From contig JASBTI010000048.1 in assembly GCA_030148505.1 (NCBI GenBank), positions 1 through 38,402 of the forward strand: a stretch of DNA of 38,402 bases. Direction: 5' to 3'. The position numbers and the translations under genes were made by a program. Under the pieces are notes generated by a model. That model did no database searches and was not told the origin of the DNA. It was given only the letters and a program-made list of their open reading frames with translations. Position 1 is the stretch's first letter. Each line of letters begins with the position of its first letter. This stretch comes from Rhodanobacter sp. (GTDB lineage Bacteria > Pseudomonadota > Gammaproteobacteria > Xanthomonadales > Rhodanobacteraceae). Below are positions 8,141 to 14,478 of the stretch, one piece after another.

Positions 8141-9207
8141 GCCGTGACCTCCCACGGTGACAGATCCAGGGAGCAGACCGTGGTCAGCGCGTCACCCAGT
8201 TCCTGCTGGTCCAGCAGATCCGGCAGCAGTTTCATGTGGTACGTGGTGGCTGTGTCCAGCTGCGCCTGAACCACCCGGCCGCTTTCCAGGACCAGGCGCA
8301 ACTGCGCTTCGCCGCGTGGTGTTTCCAGCGAGGCATGCCCAGCACCCGAGGCGGAACCGACGGCCGTCGACGCAGGCTCAGCGAAGCCGCCGACCGACTG
8401 GATGAGCGCAAGGCTTTGCTGCATTTCGTCCAGCCGGATGTGCAGGCGGTCGAAGCCATCTCCGCCCTGGCGCTCCGTCATCTCGAATGCCAGCGCGGCA
8501 TATGTCTCATCATCGATGCGCGCATCGCACCGCATGCCAGCCGCGCGCGCCACTGGCCCCCGCAGGTCGGATGACGGCCTGACGATGCCGCTGCCGTGCA
8601 GCCGGGAGCGCAGCAGTGGGGTGCGTACCAACCGGGCCGTCAACGCTTGTATGGTCGAGCGAAGCTGCAGAATGCGCGGCAAGTCGGCGCGCAGGCATTC
8701 GAGCTGCATCCGGGTCGCGTGACGTTCGAGCCACGCAAATCCAGTCTGCAGCCCCAGCATCGCCAGCCAACCCAGGTGGCTGGCGATGCGTTCCCGCTCC
8801 AGCACGGCAATGCGTCGGCGCCTTATTTCTCCATCGGGAACCTGTCCTGCTGCAGCCTCCAGTGCCCGGCAGGCCAGCAAGCGGTAGGCCACGGGAGCGA
8901 GGGGATCCATCGCCTCCAGATGCGCAATGAAACCGGTTGCGCTAAGGCCGGCTGTCGGCAACACCCCGCCCCCGCCGACCACCGATCTTACCCGTGTCTT
9001 CGCCACGGCATCGCCGTCAAGCGTCAGGGTCAACAGTAGACCGCCGGGAAGTCCTGGGAACATGGGGCCGAACGGTACCTCGACCCACTCCATCGGCAGG
9101 CCATCCCGGCTGCGCGGCAAATCCTCCGTGACCTCAACCATGGACATGAACGGCATGTCGCCATGCTGCGCCCGCGCGTGTCCGGCATGTGCGCGCTCGA
9201 CTGTCAT
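8137..9207 (-). CDS. degenerate NuoD-like (49-kDa/hydrogenase large subunit family) protein
   Basis: ATG 9207 is chosen because it overlaps the preceding stop as ATGA; a longer frame to 9234 exists. Homology to NuoD shows in [60 protein letters not shown] and a C-terminal SLDLSPWEV. The quinone-site motif GPxHPxxHG reads [10 protein letters not shown], and no YLHxGxEK or RxDY equivalent is visible. There is also no CxxC pair for a NiFe site. The protein keeps the fold but not the known catalytic residues of complex I or hydrogenase. It probably acts as a structural connector between the membrane arm and the NuoB-like protein. The 356 residues are short for NuoD (about 400). Confidence 0.85.
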   Translation of the reverse strand: MTVERAHAGHARAQHGDMPFMSMVEVTEDLPRSRDGLPMEWVEVPFGPMFPGLPGGLLLTLTLDGDAVAKTRVRSVVGGGGVLPTAGLSATGFIAHLEAMDPLAPVAYRLLACRALEAAAGQVPDGEIRRRRIAVLERERIASHLGWLAMLGLQTGFAWLERHATRMQLECLRADLPRILQLRSTIQALTARLVRTPLLRSRLHGSGIVRPSSDLRGPVARAAGMRCDARIDDETYAALAFEMTERQGGDGFDRLHIRLDEMQQSLALIQSVGGFAEPASTAVGSASGAGHASLETPRGEAQLRLVLESGRVVQAQLDTATTYHMKLLPDLLDQQELGDALTTVCSLDLSPWEVTA

Positions 9208-9944
9208 CCCTGCAACACCAGGGTCATGCCGCATTTGGGGCAGGAGCCCGGCGTGGCCTGCACCACTTCGGGATGCATCGGACAGGTATAGACCGCTGTT
9301 TTCTCATCTGCCATTGTCGTAGTCTCGACGTTGTCAGGAGCACGCTGATGCTCTGCACGGCTACGGCCTGCGGCGTCGCCATGCTGATGCACCGCGGCAT
9401 CACTCGCCTCACCAGCCTGCGTCTCGCGCGGCACCAGAGCCATGCCGCACTTGGGACACGAGCCCGGATCATTCTGGACAACCTCCGGATGCATGGGACA
9501 GGTGTATTCGGTGCGCGCCTCGAGTACCGGCGCGCTGAAATCCGCTACCGCGGCTCGGAATACGCCCTGTGCCAGGACTGTCCGCAGCCGGCGCGCGCCG
9601 CCGACAAGATCATGCTGTGAAAGAGGGGTAGCCACATCGACAGGCAATGACGGAAACTCGCCGCTGCCGAGCGCAAATACCGCGCGCGGGCGCATCATCT
9701 GCGCATACAGCACGATCGCTGCATCGGCCAGTTCCGGAGGGATGCGACCGACCAGCAACAATATGTTGGCGTGGCGCGGGGTAACGGCTATCCGCAGCCC
9801 TGCAGCGTCGAGATCCAGGCCGCAGGCACGGGCCACTTCCGGTCCCGGAACGACGAGTGCACGCAAGTCACGTAGCGCACCCATGGCTACCAGGCTTCGT
9901 AGCCAGGACGGTTTCCCCGTTCGCGCACCGGCAGTCCCGTTCAT
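9204..9944 (-). CDS. NuoB-like protein without cluster ligands, fused to two heavy-metal-binding domains
   Basis: The 246-residue protein has two parts. Residues about 30-105 align with Nuo[15 protein letters not shown] matches the family's SPRQADVLIVAG, and [10 protein letters not shown] replaces the MGSCA segment. The Cys-Cys pair is reduced to a lone Cys41 and the later CPPT motif is gone, so cluster N2 cannot be built. Residues about 147-171 and 219-244 are near-identical heavy-metal-binding modules ([11 protein letters not shown]...GSCPKCGM), as found in CusB and copper P-type ATPases. A His-rich linker joins them. The second module begins with its own Met (211), suggesting a once-separate gene. 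The gene starts 1 bp after the nuoA-like stop. A metal-sensing or metal-delivering role is inferred. Confidence 0.85.
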   Translation of the reverse strand: MNGTAGARTGKPSWLRSLVAMGALRDLRALVVPGPEVARACGLDLDAAGLRIAVTPRHANILLLVGRIPPELADAAIVLYAQMMRPRAVFALGSGEFPSLPVDVATPLSQHDLVGGARRLRTVLAQGVFRAAVADFSAPVLEARTEYTCPMHPEVVQNDPGSCPKCGMALVPRETQAGEASDAAVHQHGDAAGRSRAEHQRAPDNVETTTMADEKTAVYTCPMHPEVVQATPGSCPKCGMTLVLQG

Positions 9945-9945
9945 C

Positions 9946-10308
9946 CTATTGTCTCCGGAACGCGCCCTGGCTCCAGCCGTACAGAAGACCTAGGAAAAGG
10001 ATGGCCAGAAAAACACCCATGTCCAGCAGAGCGACGAGGCCGGTCTGCTTGTATACCACGGCCCATGGATACATGAAGGCCATTTCCATGTCGAACGCCA
10101 GGAACAACAGAGCGTAGCCGTAATAGCGTGCGTGGTAGCGCACCCAGACAGGGTCTCGCGAAAGCATCCCCGCAGTAGCGGGAACGTTCTTGCCAGGTTC
10201 CTGTTGCGTGCGGCCGATGGCGCGAGCGAGAGCAAAGAGGATCAGGACCAGTCCGATCACACCGCAGATCAGGGCCAGCAGCAAACCATACTGTTGTAAT
10301 GCATTCAT
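9946..10308 (-). CDS. nuoA: NuoA-like subunit, first gene of the complex-I-like operon
   Basis: ATG 10308 gives a 120-residue, three-helix protein starting [17 protein letters not shown]. The longer frame to 10389 adds a hydrophilic, unlike-family tail and was rejected. The motif [13 protein letters not shown] corresponds to the conserved FDxExxFLxPWA of NuoA, and the Glu in the membrane is kept. [17 protein letters not shown] matches the family's R.YY loop region. The upstream 160 bp contain no confident promoter, so transcription may start further up, near the small membrane gene or the multicopper oxidase. Confidence 0.9.
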   Translation of the reverse strand: MNALQQYGLLLALICGVIGLVLILFALARAIGRTQQEPGKNVPATAGMLSRDPVWVRYHARYYGYALLFLAFDMEMAFMYPWAVVYKQTGLVALLDMGVFLAILFLGLLYGWSQGAFRRQ

Positions 10309-10468
10309 AGTGATTACCTGCCTTTGCGCAACACTGATCGGTACCGCCGTGCCAACGGCAACATCGCCGTCTCGGTGGCACACACGCATACTGCGGATGC
10401 ACGCTTCGCAGCGCAGTGAACCCCGTACCCGACAAGGCTACCTTTCCCCCCAAGCCGCGATGAACTTT

Positions 10469-10585
10469 TCATTTGCGGCGCAGATATTTCCACAGTGCGG
10501 CGATGGCCAGAACCACCAGGATGATGATCAGAATCCATCCCAAGCCCATGCCCCACATGCCCATACCACTCATTCCGCTGTTCAT
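10469..10585 (-). CDS. 38-aa Met-rich single-helix membrane peptide (paralogue 1)
   Basis: A 38-codon gene starts at ATG 10585 after GGAGAG. It has a Met/Gly-rich head (MNSGMSGMGMWGMGLG), one hydrophobic helix (WILIIILVVLAIAALW) and a basic tail KYLRRK, so it should be a single-pass membrane protein. A second copy at 12520-12639 shares GWILII.LVVL.IAAL.KYLR.K, and such conservation of a peptide this short supports real coding. It lies between the multicopper oxidase and the nuoA-like gene. The Met-rich head could bind Cu(I), but no function is known to me. Confidence 0.75.
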   Translation of the reverse strand: MNSGMSGMGMWGMGLGWILIIILVVLAIAALWKYLRRK

Positions 10586-10603
10586 CTCGACTCTCCCTAC
10601 AGG

Positions 10604-10619
10604 AACCGCCTTCGCGGCT
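10604..10619 (-). promoter_or_regulatory. hairpin just upstream of small membrane peptide 1
   Basis: In the transcript, AGCCGC-GAAG-GCGGUU can pair as a 6-bp stem with one G-U. It ends about 18 nt before the start codon, just ahead of the ribosome binding site. The same layout (CCAAG-CCGCGAA-CGG-TCC) precedes the paralogue at 12520-12639. It may be a processing or translation-control element, or a weak attenuator. Confidence 0.4.
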
Positions 10620-10735
10620 TGGTTGATCTCCGTACTACATGATTGGCGATCAAGATCCGGTCAAATCGACCTATGCTTCTATTTGATGGTTGATTGCAGG
10701 CTTTCTCGATCTTGCGCGAGGCAGGCTGCAGCCCG

Positions 10736-12355
10736 TCACACGTTGACTTTGTAATAGCGCATCATGCCGTTGTCCTCGTGTTCCAGATTGTGGCAGTGAT
10801 AGAGATAGAGTCCGCTGTAGTCCCGGAACGGCAGCAGGATTCGCACCCGTTCGCCGGGCATCACCAACACGGTGTCATGCCAGCCTTCGTCCACATACCC
10901 TTCGTCGAGACCGCCCCAGCCCATCGAACCTCTGGCCTGGCTGCGCTGCAGAACCAGGAACTGCAAGCCGTGCACATGCATGGGGTGGGGCAGCATGCTC
11001 CGGTTGTCGAACTCCCACACCTCGACGCTGTTCAGATCGACGATCTCGTCATCCGCAACATGGGTGCCATCGAAACGTCGTCCGTTGATCAGGCCCTGCA
11101 TCATGCGCATGGTCAGTTCGAAGCGACGCGGTTGGTTCCGGTTCACCGCGTCATGCACTGTCAGTGCCGGCGCTGCGACCAGCCGGTCCGGCAGTTTGAG
11201 CGCGTGCTTTTCGTGTCGATCGACATGAAAAGCCATCACATCGAACGCACTGCCGAGTGGAAGCTTGCTGGCGACCTCTGCGCCCATCATGCCGTTGCCC
11301 ATCATGCCGTTGCCCATCATCCCACCGCTCTTTCCGTCGCTGCCCCGTGTCATCATTCCCGCCATCATGCCGGCCTTGAATTCATGGCTTACAAGTCGCA
11401 GGTTGTCGCCCACCCGGCTATGACTGAAGTCGACCCAAAGGTCGATGCGCTCCGCCGGTGCGAGGGTCAGATAAGGACGCTTGATCGGTCGCGCGAGAAG
11501 CCCGCCCTGGACACCAAGCACGGTCATGGGGCGACCGTCACTCCAGGCCAGTTTGTAGATCCTCGAGTTGGAGCCGTTCAAAAGTCTCAGACGGTACGGT
11601 TTCGTCGCAACGTCAAGTCGATGATCGACCTTTCCATTGACAACAATCCGGTCGCCGAGGAAACCCATCATGCGCTCGCGCATGCCTTGCATACCCTCAG
11701 CGAGGTAGACCAGCTGGTTGTCACCGTCAAAGCGTCGATCCTGGATGACCAGCGGCAGGTCCTGCTCGCCGGAGGGGAGCCCCAATGAGGCCTCCTCGGG
11801 CGAGTCGATAATCAACAGGCCCGCGAGGCCGTGGTAGACCTGAAAGCCGGTTCGCCCGCCATCTGGGCCGTGTGGATGCGGGTGATACCAGTAGATGCCC
11901 GGCCTATCCTTGACGATGAAATCAGCGGTGAATGCGGCTCCCGGAGCGATCGGCAAACGCGGTTGCCCATCCATCTCCGAAGGCACATGCAAGCCGTGCC
12001 AGTGCACCGTCGTGGCTTCGGTGAGGTGATTGGTGATGTGGGCGCGGAAATGGTCGCCCGGCCGCAGACGCAGAACGGGTCCTGGATAGCTGTTCCGGTC
12101 ACCGGGGGTCAAGGCATTGGCCCGGCCTCGGACCAGATGGCCACGATAGCGCCATACCTTGGTCGCTGTCCCGTCCAGAATGGCAGCGTGGCCGACACCG
12201 GCATCCAGGGTGATTTCGACATCGGGATGCACGACTTTCGATGCCGACGCCCGAACGTGTCCGGTGGCGGCGATGGCGGCCGGCATCATCAACATCGGTA
12301 CGGCACCGATGCCGAATTGAAGAAATTTCCGGCGTGAGAGTTGATCAGATTTCAT
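10736..12355 (-). CDS. CueO/CotA-type multicopper oxidase, Tat-exported
   Basis: The 539-residue protein begins with a twin-arginine signal (SRRKFLQFG) and has the four copper motifs: HWHGLH at 118-123, WYHPHPHG at 156-163, HPMHVHG near 455, and HCHNLEHEDNGMM at 520-532. Type-1 ligands would be Cys521, His526 and Met531, as in CueO. A Met-rich insert with tandem GMMGN units lies in the middle, comparable to the substrate-binding Met region of CueO. Expected role: periplasmic oxidation of Cu(I) to Cu(II) with O2 as acceptor. GAGG about 8 bases upstream supports ATG 12355. It is read in the same direction as the CcdA-like gene upstream and the nuo-like genes downstream. Confidence 0.93.
   Translation of the reverse strand: MKSDQLSRRKFLQFGIGAVPMLMMPAAIAATGHVRASASKVVHPDVEITLDAGVGHAAILDGTATKVWRYRGHLVRGRANALTPGDRNSYPGPVLRLRPGDHFRAHITNHLTEATTVHWHGLHVPSEMDGQPRLPIAPGAAFTADFIVKDRPGIYWYHPHPHGPDGGRTGFQVYHGLAGLLIIDSPEEASLGLPSGEQDLPLVIQDRRFDGDNQLVYLAEGMQGMRERMMGFLGDRIVVNGKVDHRLDVATKPYRLRLLNGSNSRIYKLAWSDGRPMTVLGVQGGLLARPIKRPYLTLAPAERIDLWVDFSHSRVGDNLRLVSHEFKAGMMAGMMTRGSDGKSGGMMGNGMMGNGMMGAEVASKLPLGSAFDVMAFHVDRHEKHALKLPDRLVAAPALTVHDAVNRNQPRRFELTMRMMQGLINGRRFDGTHVADDEIVDLNSVEVWEFDNRSMLPHPMHVHGLQFLVLQRSQARGSMGWGGLDEGYVDEGWHDTVLVMPGERVRILLPFRDYSGLYLYHCHNLEHEDNGMMRYYKVNV
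11283..11320 (-). repeat. 15-bp tandem repeat encoding GMMGN units in the multicopper oxidase
   Basis: The plus-strand unit CCCATCATGCCGTTG occurs twice in a row, followed by a partial third copy. It encodes GMMGN-GMMGN-GMMG in the oxidase. Such in-frame repeats can change copy number by slippage and so alter the number of Met ligands. Confidence 0.85.
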
Positions 12356-12509
12356 GGCAATAACCTCGAGACGTGTTTGTCGTAGGGTTCATCGGCCTGG
12401 CTTGGAATGCGTCGATCATGGTCGGGGGGACAGCTTGCAGCTCCGCCCCGAACACTCCGACTTCGATCCAGCTTTCTTCGTCCTGGTTGTCTGAAGCCGG
12501 ACCCGCCAT
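12345..12509 (-). CDS. possible 54-aa leader ORF overlapping the oxidase start
   Basis: From ATG 12509, 54 codons are open (MAGPASDNQDEESWIEVGVF...) and end at a TGA inside the oxidase's first codons. The frame fills the gap between the small membrane gene and the oxidase and overlaps the oxidase start out of frame, which could couple their translation. No clear ribosome binding site precedes it and I recognise no family, so it may be chance. Confidence 0.25.
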   Translation of the reverse strand: MAGPASDNQDEESWIEVGVFGAELQAVPPTMIDAFQARPMNPTTNTSRGYCHEI

Positions 12510-12519
12510 GTCGGTGGCT

Positions 12520-12639
12520 CTATTTGCTGCGCAGGTATTTCAGCAGGGCGGCAATACCCAGTACCACCAGCACGATGATCAAAATCCACCCGATGCCCAT
12601 GCCCAGCATCATCGTGCCGCCCATAGGGTTCATCATCAT
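12520..12639 (-). CDS. 39-aa Met-rich single-helix membrane peptide (paralogue 2)
   Basis: A 39-codon gene starts at ATG 12639, 7 bases after AGGAGA. It reads MMMNPMGGTMMLGMGIG, then a hydrophobic helix WILIIVLVVLGIAALL and the basic end KYLRSK. It is a clear paralogue of the gene at 10469-10585 (same helix, same tail, Met-rich head). Together they flank the multicopper oxidase. Two codons after the first (MM) could also serve as starts. Confidence 0.78.
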   Translation of the reverse strand: MMMNPMGGTMMLGMGIGWILIIVLVVLGIAALLKYLRSK

Positions 12640-12656
12640 TTCAATTCTCCTCATGG

Positions 12657-12674
12657 AGGCCGTTTTCGCGGCCT
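12657..12674 (-). promoter_or_regulatory. hairpin just upstream of small membrane peptide 2
   Basis: AGGCCG-CGAAAA-CGGCCT forms a perfect 6-bp stem with a 6-nt loop in the transcript. It lies 17 nt before the start codon and immediately ahead of AGGAGA. No U-run follows, so it is not a classical terminator. The similar hairpin before paralogue 1 suggests a shared control or processing element. Confidence 0.45.
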
Positions 12675-12736
12675 TGGTTCATGTCCTTGATAACTGGACT
12701 TTGCAGGGTAGCGGGAGGCACCCGTTCAGATGTGCC

Positions 12737-13471
12737 CTAGCCAAGCTTCGAAAGCAATGGAAACTGAACGATGAGCCGCGCAGATACGGAGGTCATCCGG
12801 CCTGTTGCTATCGCAATACCAGTGAGCACTAGCAAGCCACCCGCAACTCGCTGTACCCACGCGCCCATGTGGGCAACTCGATGCATGCGGACCAAAAGAA
12901 AATCCAGAGTTGCACTGGCCAGCAGGAAGGGAACAGCCAGACCAAGGGCATACACCAGCATCAGTGTCGTGGCATTGCCCATGGTGCCGGCGGCCGCAAG
13001 AGTCATGATCGAACCAAGAATCGGCCCAATACAGGGGGTCCAGCCCAGCGCGAAACCGACGCCAAGTACATAGCCACCGAATATCCTTTTGTTCGGATCA
13101 GCAGCCGGATGAAAACGCAGGTCGCGGTTGAGCCATGGAATGTGAATCAAGCCCGTCATCAGTAATCCGAAGACCATGACGAGTCCTCCCGCCAAATAGT
13201 TCATGATCACCGGGTCGATGGCTATGACTTCCCTGAAGGCACTTATGCCAAGACCAATCAGGATGAATACCGTTGAAAACCCCGCAACAAAAGGCAGGTT
13301 ACCTGCAACAACCCGTATCCGCCGACGGAAGCTACCATCTTGCTGATCAATAAAATGACCCGCGGAATGTGATAGATAACCCGGAACGACCGGCAGCACA
13401 CAGGGAGAAATAAAAGAAGCCATGCCGGCAAAAAAGGCAGTAACGACACCTATTGTCGTGATAGAGATCAT
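12737..13471 (-). CDS. ccdA: CcdA/DsbD-type cytochrome c biogenesis thiol transporter
   Basis: The 244-residue membrane protein has about six helices and the two half-sites of the CcdA family: ISPCVLPVVPGYLSH (Cys24) and LGWTPCIGPILGS (Cys147). These two cysteines carry reducing equivalents across the inner membrane for cytochrome c maturation or periplasmic metal reduction. Length is typical of CcdA, without the DsbD end domains. Its place between copper genes, with a cytochrome c encoded upstream, suggests it keeps periplasmic thiols reduced under copper stress. ATG 13471 is used; a GAGAT about 10 bases upstream is a weak binding site. Confidence 0.9.
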   Translation of the reverse strand: MISITTIGVVTAFFAGMASFISPCVLPVVPGYLSHSAGHFIDQQDGSFRRRIRVVAGNLPFVAGFSTVFILIGLGISAFREVIAIDPVIMNYLAGGLVMVFGLLMTGLIHIPWLNRDLRFHPAADPNKRIFGGYVLGVGFALGWTPCIGPILGSIMTLAAAGTMGNATTLMLVYALGLAVPFLLASATLDFLLVRMHRVAHMGAWVQRVAGGLLVLTGIAIATGRMTSVSARLIVQFPLLSKLG

Positions 13472-13546
13472 TTTGCGCTATCTCGTTTAAAATATGACTG
13501 AATCGATTGACTGGCATCCCGCGGAGACGCACGTCCCGATTGCGCC

Positions 13547-13558
13547 TTTGCCGGCAAA
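13547..13558. promoter_or_regulatory. 12-bp palindrome upstream of ccdA
   Basis: TTTGCCGGCAAA is a perfect 12-bp palindrome in the 104-bp gap before the ccdA-like gene. The flanks are AT-rich. It may be an operator; the protein that would bind is unknown. It shares TTGCCGG with the inverted repeat at 25778-25794. Confidence 0.3.
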
Positions 13559-13575
13559 TTTTACTCTCTTGTCGT

Positions 13576-13995
13576 TTAGCCAGCCGGCATTGTCTGTACG
13601 ATAGCCCAGGATGGGGAGCCGTCGAGTTGGATCTTCACCTGCTCGCCGGGTCGCAGACAATGATATTTGCTCATCTTGTGTGTATTCTGGATGGTGACGA
13701 GCTTTCCATTTTTCAGTTCGATGATATTGTGGCAATGGCTTAGCCCTTGCGAGTCCGGCATGCAATTCGAATCAGTTTTGACAACACCCGCAGTTGATTG
13801 GGTAATCGCGCCCTTCACGACCGCGACAAAATATCGACCATCCTTGCCGTTTTGACTCCAACTGACTGGCCCATGCACTCCCTTTGGCAATACAGGCTCC
13901 CAGGCTCTTATTGTCGTGGAAAAGCCCATGAAAATTATACCGACAAGGGCAATGGCGGACAATATTTCAATATGGCTGAAATGTGGTTTTTTCAT
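13576..13995 (-). CDS. membrane-anchored periplasmic protein with Cys/His motif, unknown function
   Basis: The 139-residue protein has one N-terminal hydrophobic helix (residues about 11-30) and then a soluble domain. The domain contains CMPDSQGLSHCHNIIEL and a later KYHCLRPGEQVKI. The His/Cys-rich patch CHN next to a Cys could bind copper or form a disulfide. Base composition here and in the 128-bp gap upstream is more AT-rich than the surroundings, hinting at separate ancestry. It sits between the P-II-like gene and ccdA on the same strand. I cannot name a family. Confidence 0.7.
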   Translation of the reverse strand: MKKPHFSHIEILSAIALVGIIFMGFSTTIRAWEPVLPKGVHGPVSWSQNGKDGRYFVAVVKGAITQSTAGVVKTDSNCMPDSQGLSHCHNIIELKNGKLVTIQNTHKMSKYHCLRPGEQVKIQLDGSPSWAIVQTMPAG

Positions 13996-14123
13996 AACTA
14001 AGAAACCTCCATATTTAGAAAATGATTTACGGTACGTCTACAAAGGCGTCGAGAATAAGTGCTCCTTCCCGCCATCCACTCCAGAGACGATTACCGCTGG
14101 CTGCTACGTCGTTGCACGGTGGC

Positions 14124-14444
14124 TCAAGGCGACGGTCGTGGTATGTGGTCTCTGATTCGGTAGATGTCCTCCACCGGAAGTACCGCCACGATGCCGTCGT
14201 TGTCGAATCCGGCATAAGCTGCGCCCATGATTGCTTCGGCGATACGGGGGACATCGGCCAGCACGGCAAACACCTCGACCCGAGCCTGGGCGGAAATCCA
14301 TTCCGGGTCGTAGAAATTCTTGTAGTCGCCATACCCCTTGATGCGGGTAATAGCGACTTCGATGGTGGCCTCATGCTGCAGTGCCTCCTCGACGGCTGGC
14401 AGACAGCCGGCGCTAATGATTGCGGTGATTTTCCGATACTCCAT
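14124..14444 (-). CDS. P-II-like signalling protein next to the copper efflux pump
   Basis: ATG 14444 follows a strong AGGAGG about 7 bases upstream; the longer frame to 14504 was rejected. The 106-residue product, MEYRKITAIISAGCLPAVEEAL... to ...VLPVEDIYRIRDHI, follows the beta-alpha-beta pattern of GlnB/GlnK-type proteins. The usual TGxxGDGKI nucleotide motif is replaced by AGFDNDGIVAV, and the T-loop region (YGDYKNFYDPEW) is unlike nitrogen-sensing members. A role in nitrogen control is therefore unlikely. It lies 34 bp after cusA and may regulate, or report on, the efflux system. This is inference from position. Confidence 0.75.
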   Translation of the reverse strand: MEYRKITAIISAGCLPAVEEALQHEATIEVAITRIKGYGDYKNFYDPEWISAQARVEVFAVLADVPRIAEAIMGAAYAGFDNDGIVAVLPVEDIYRIRDHIPRPSP

Positions 14445-14478
14445 CACACACCTCCTCGATTCACGGGATTCGTCATGA

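Noticed and set aside
11283..11320. Short repeat as a possible CRISPR-like array
   Set aside because: Units are directly adjacent without spacers and encode an in-frame Met-rich segment.
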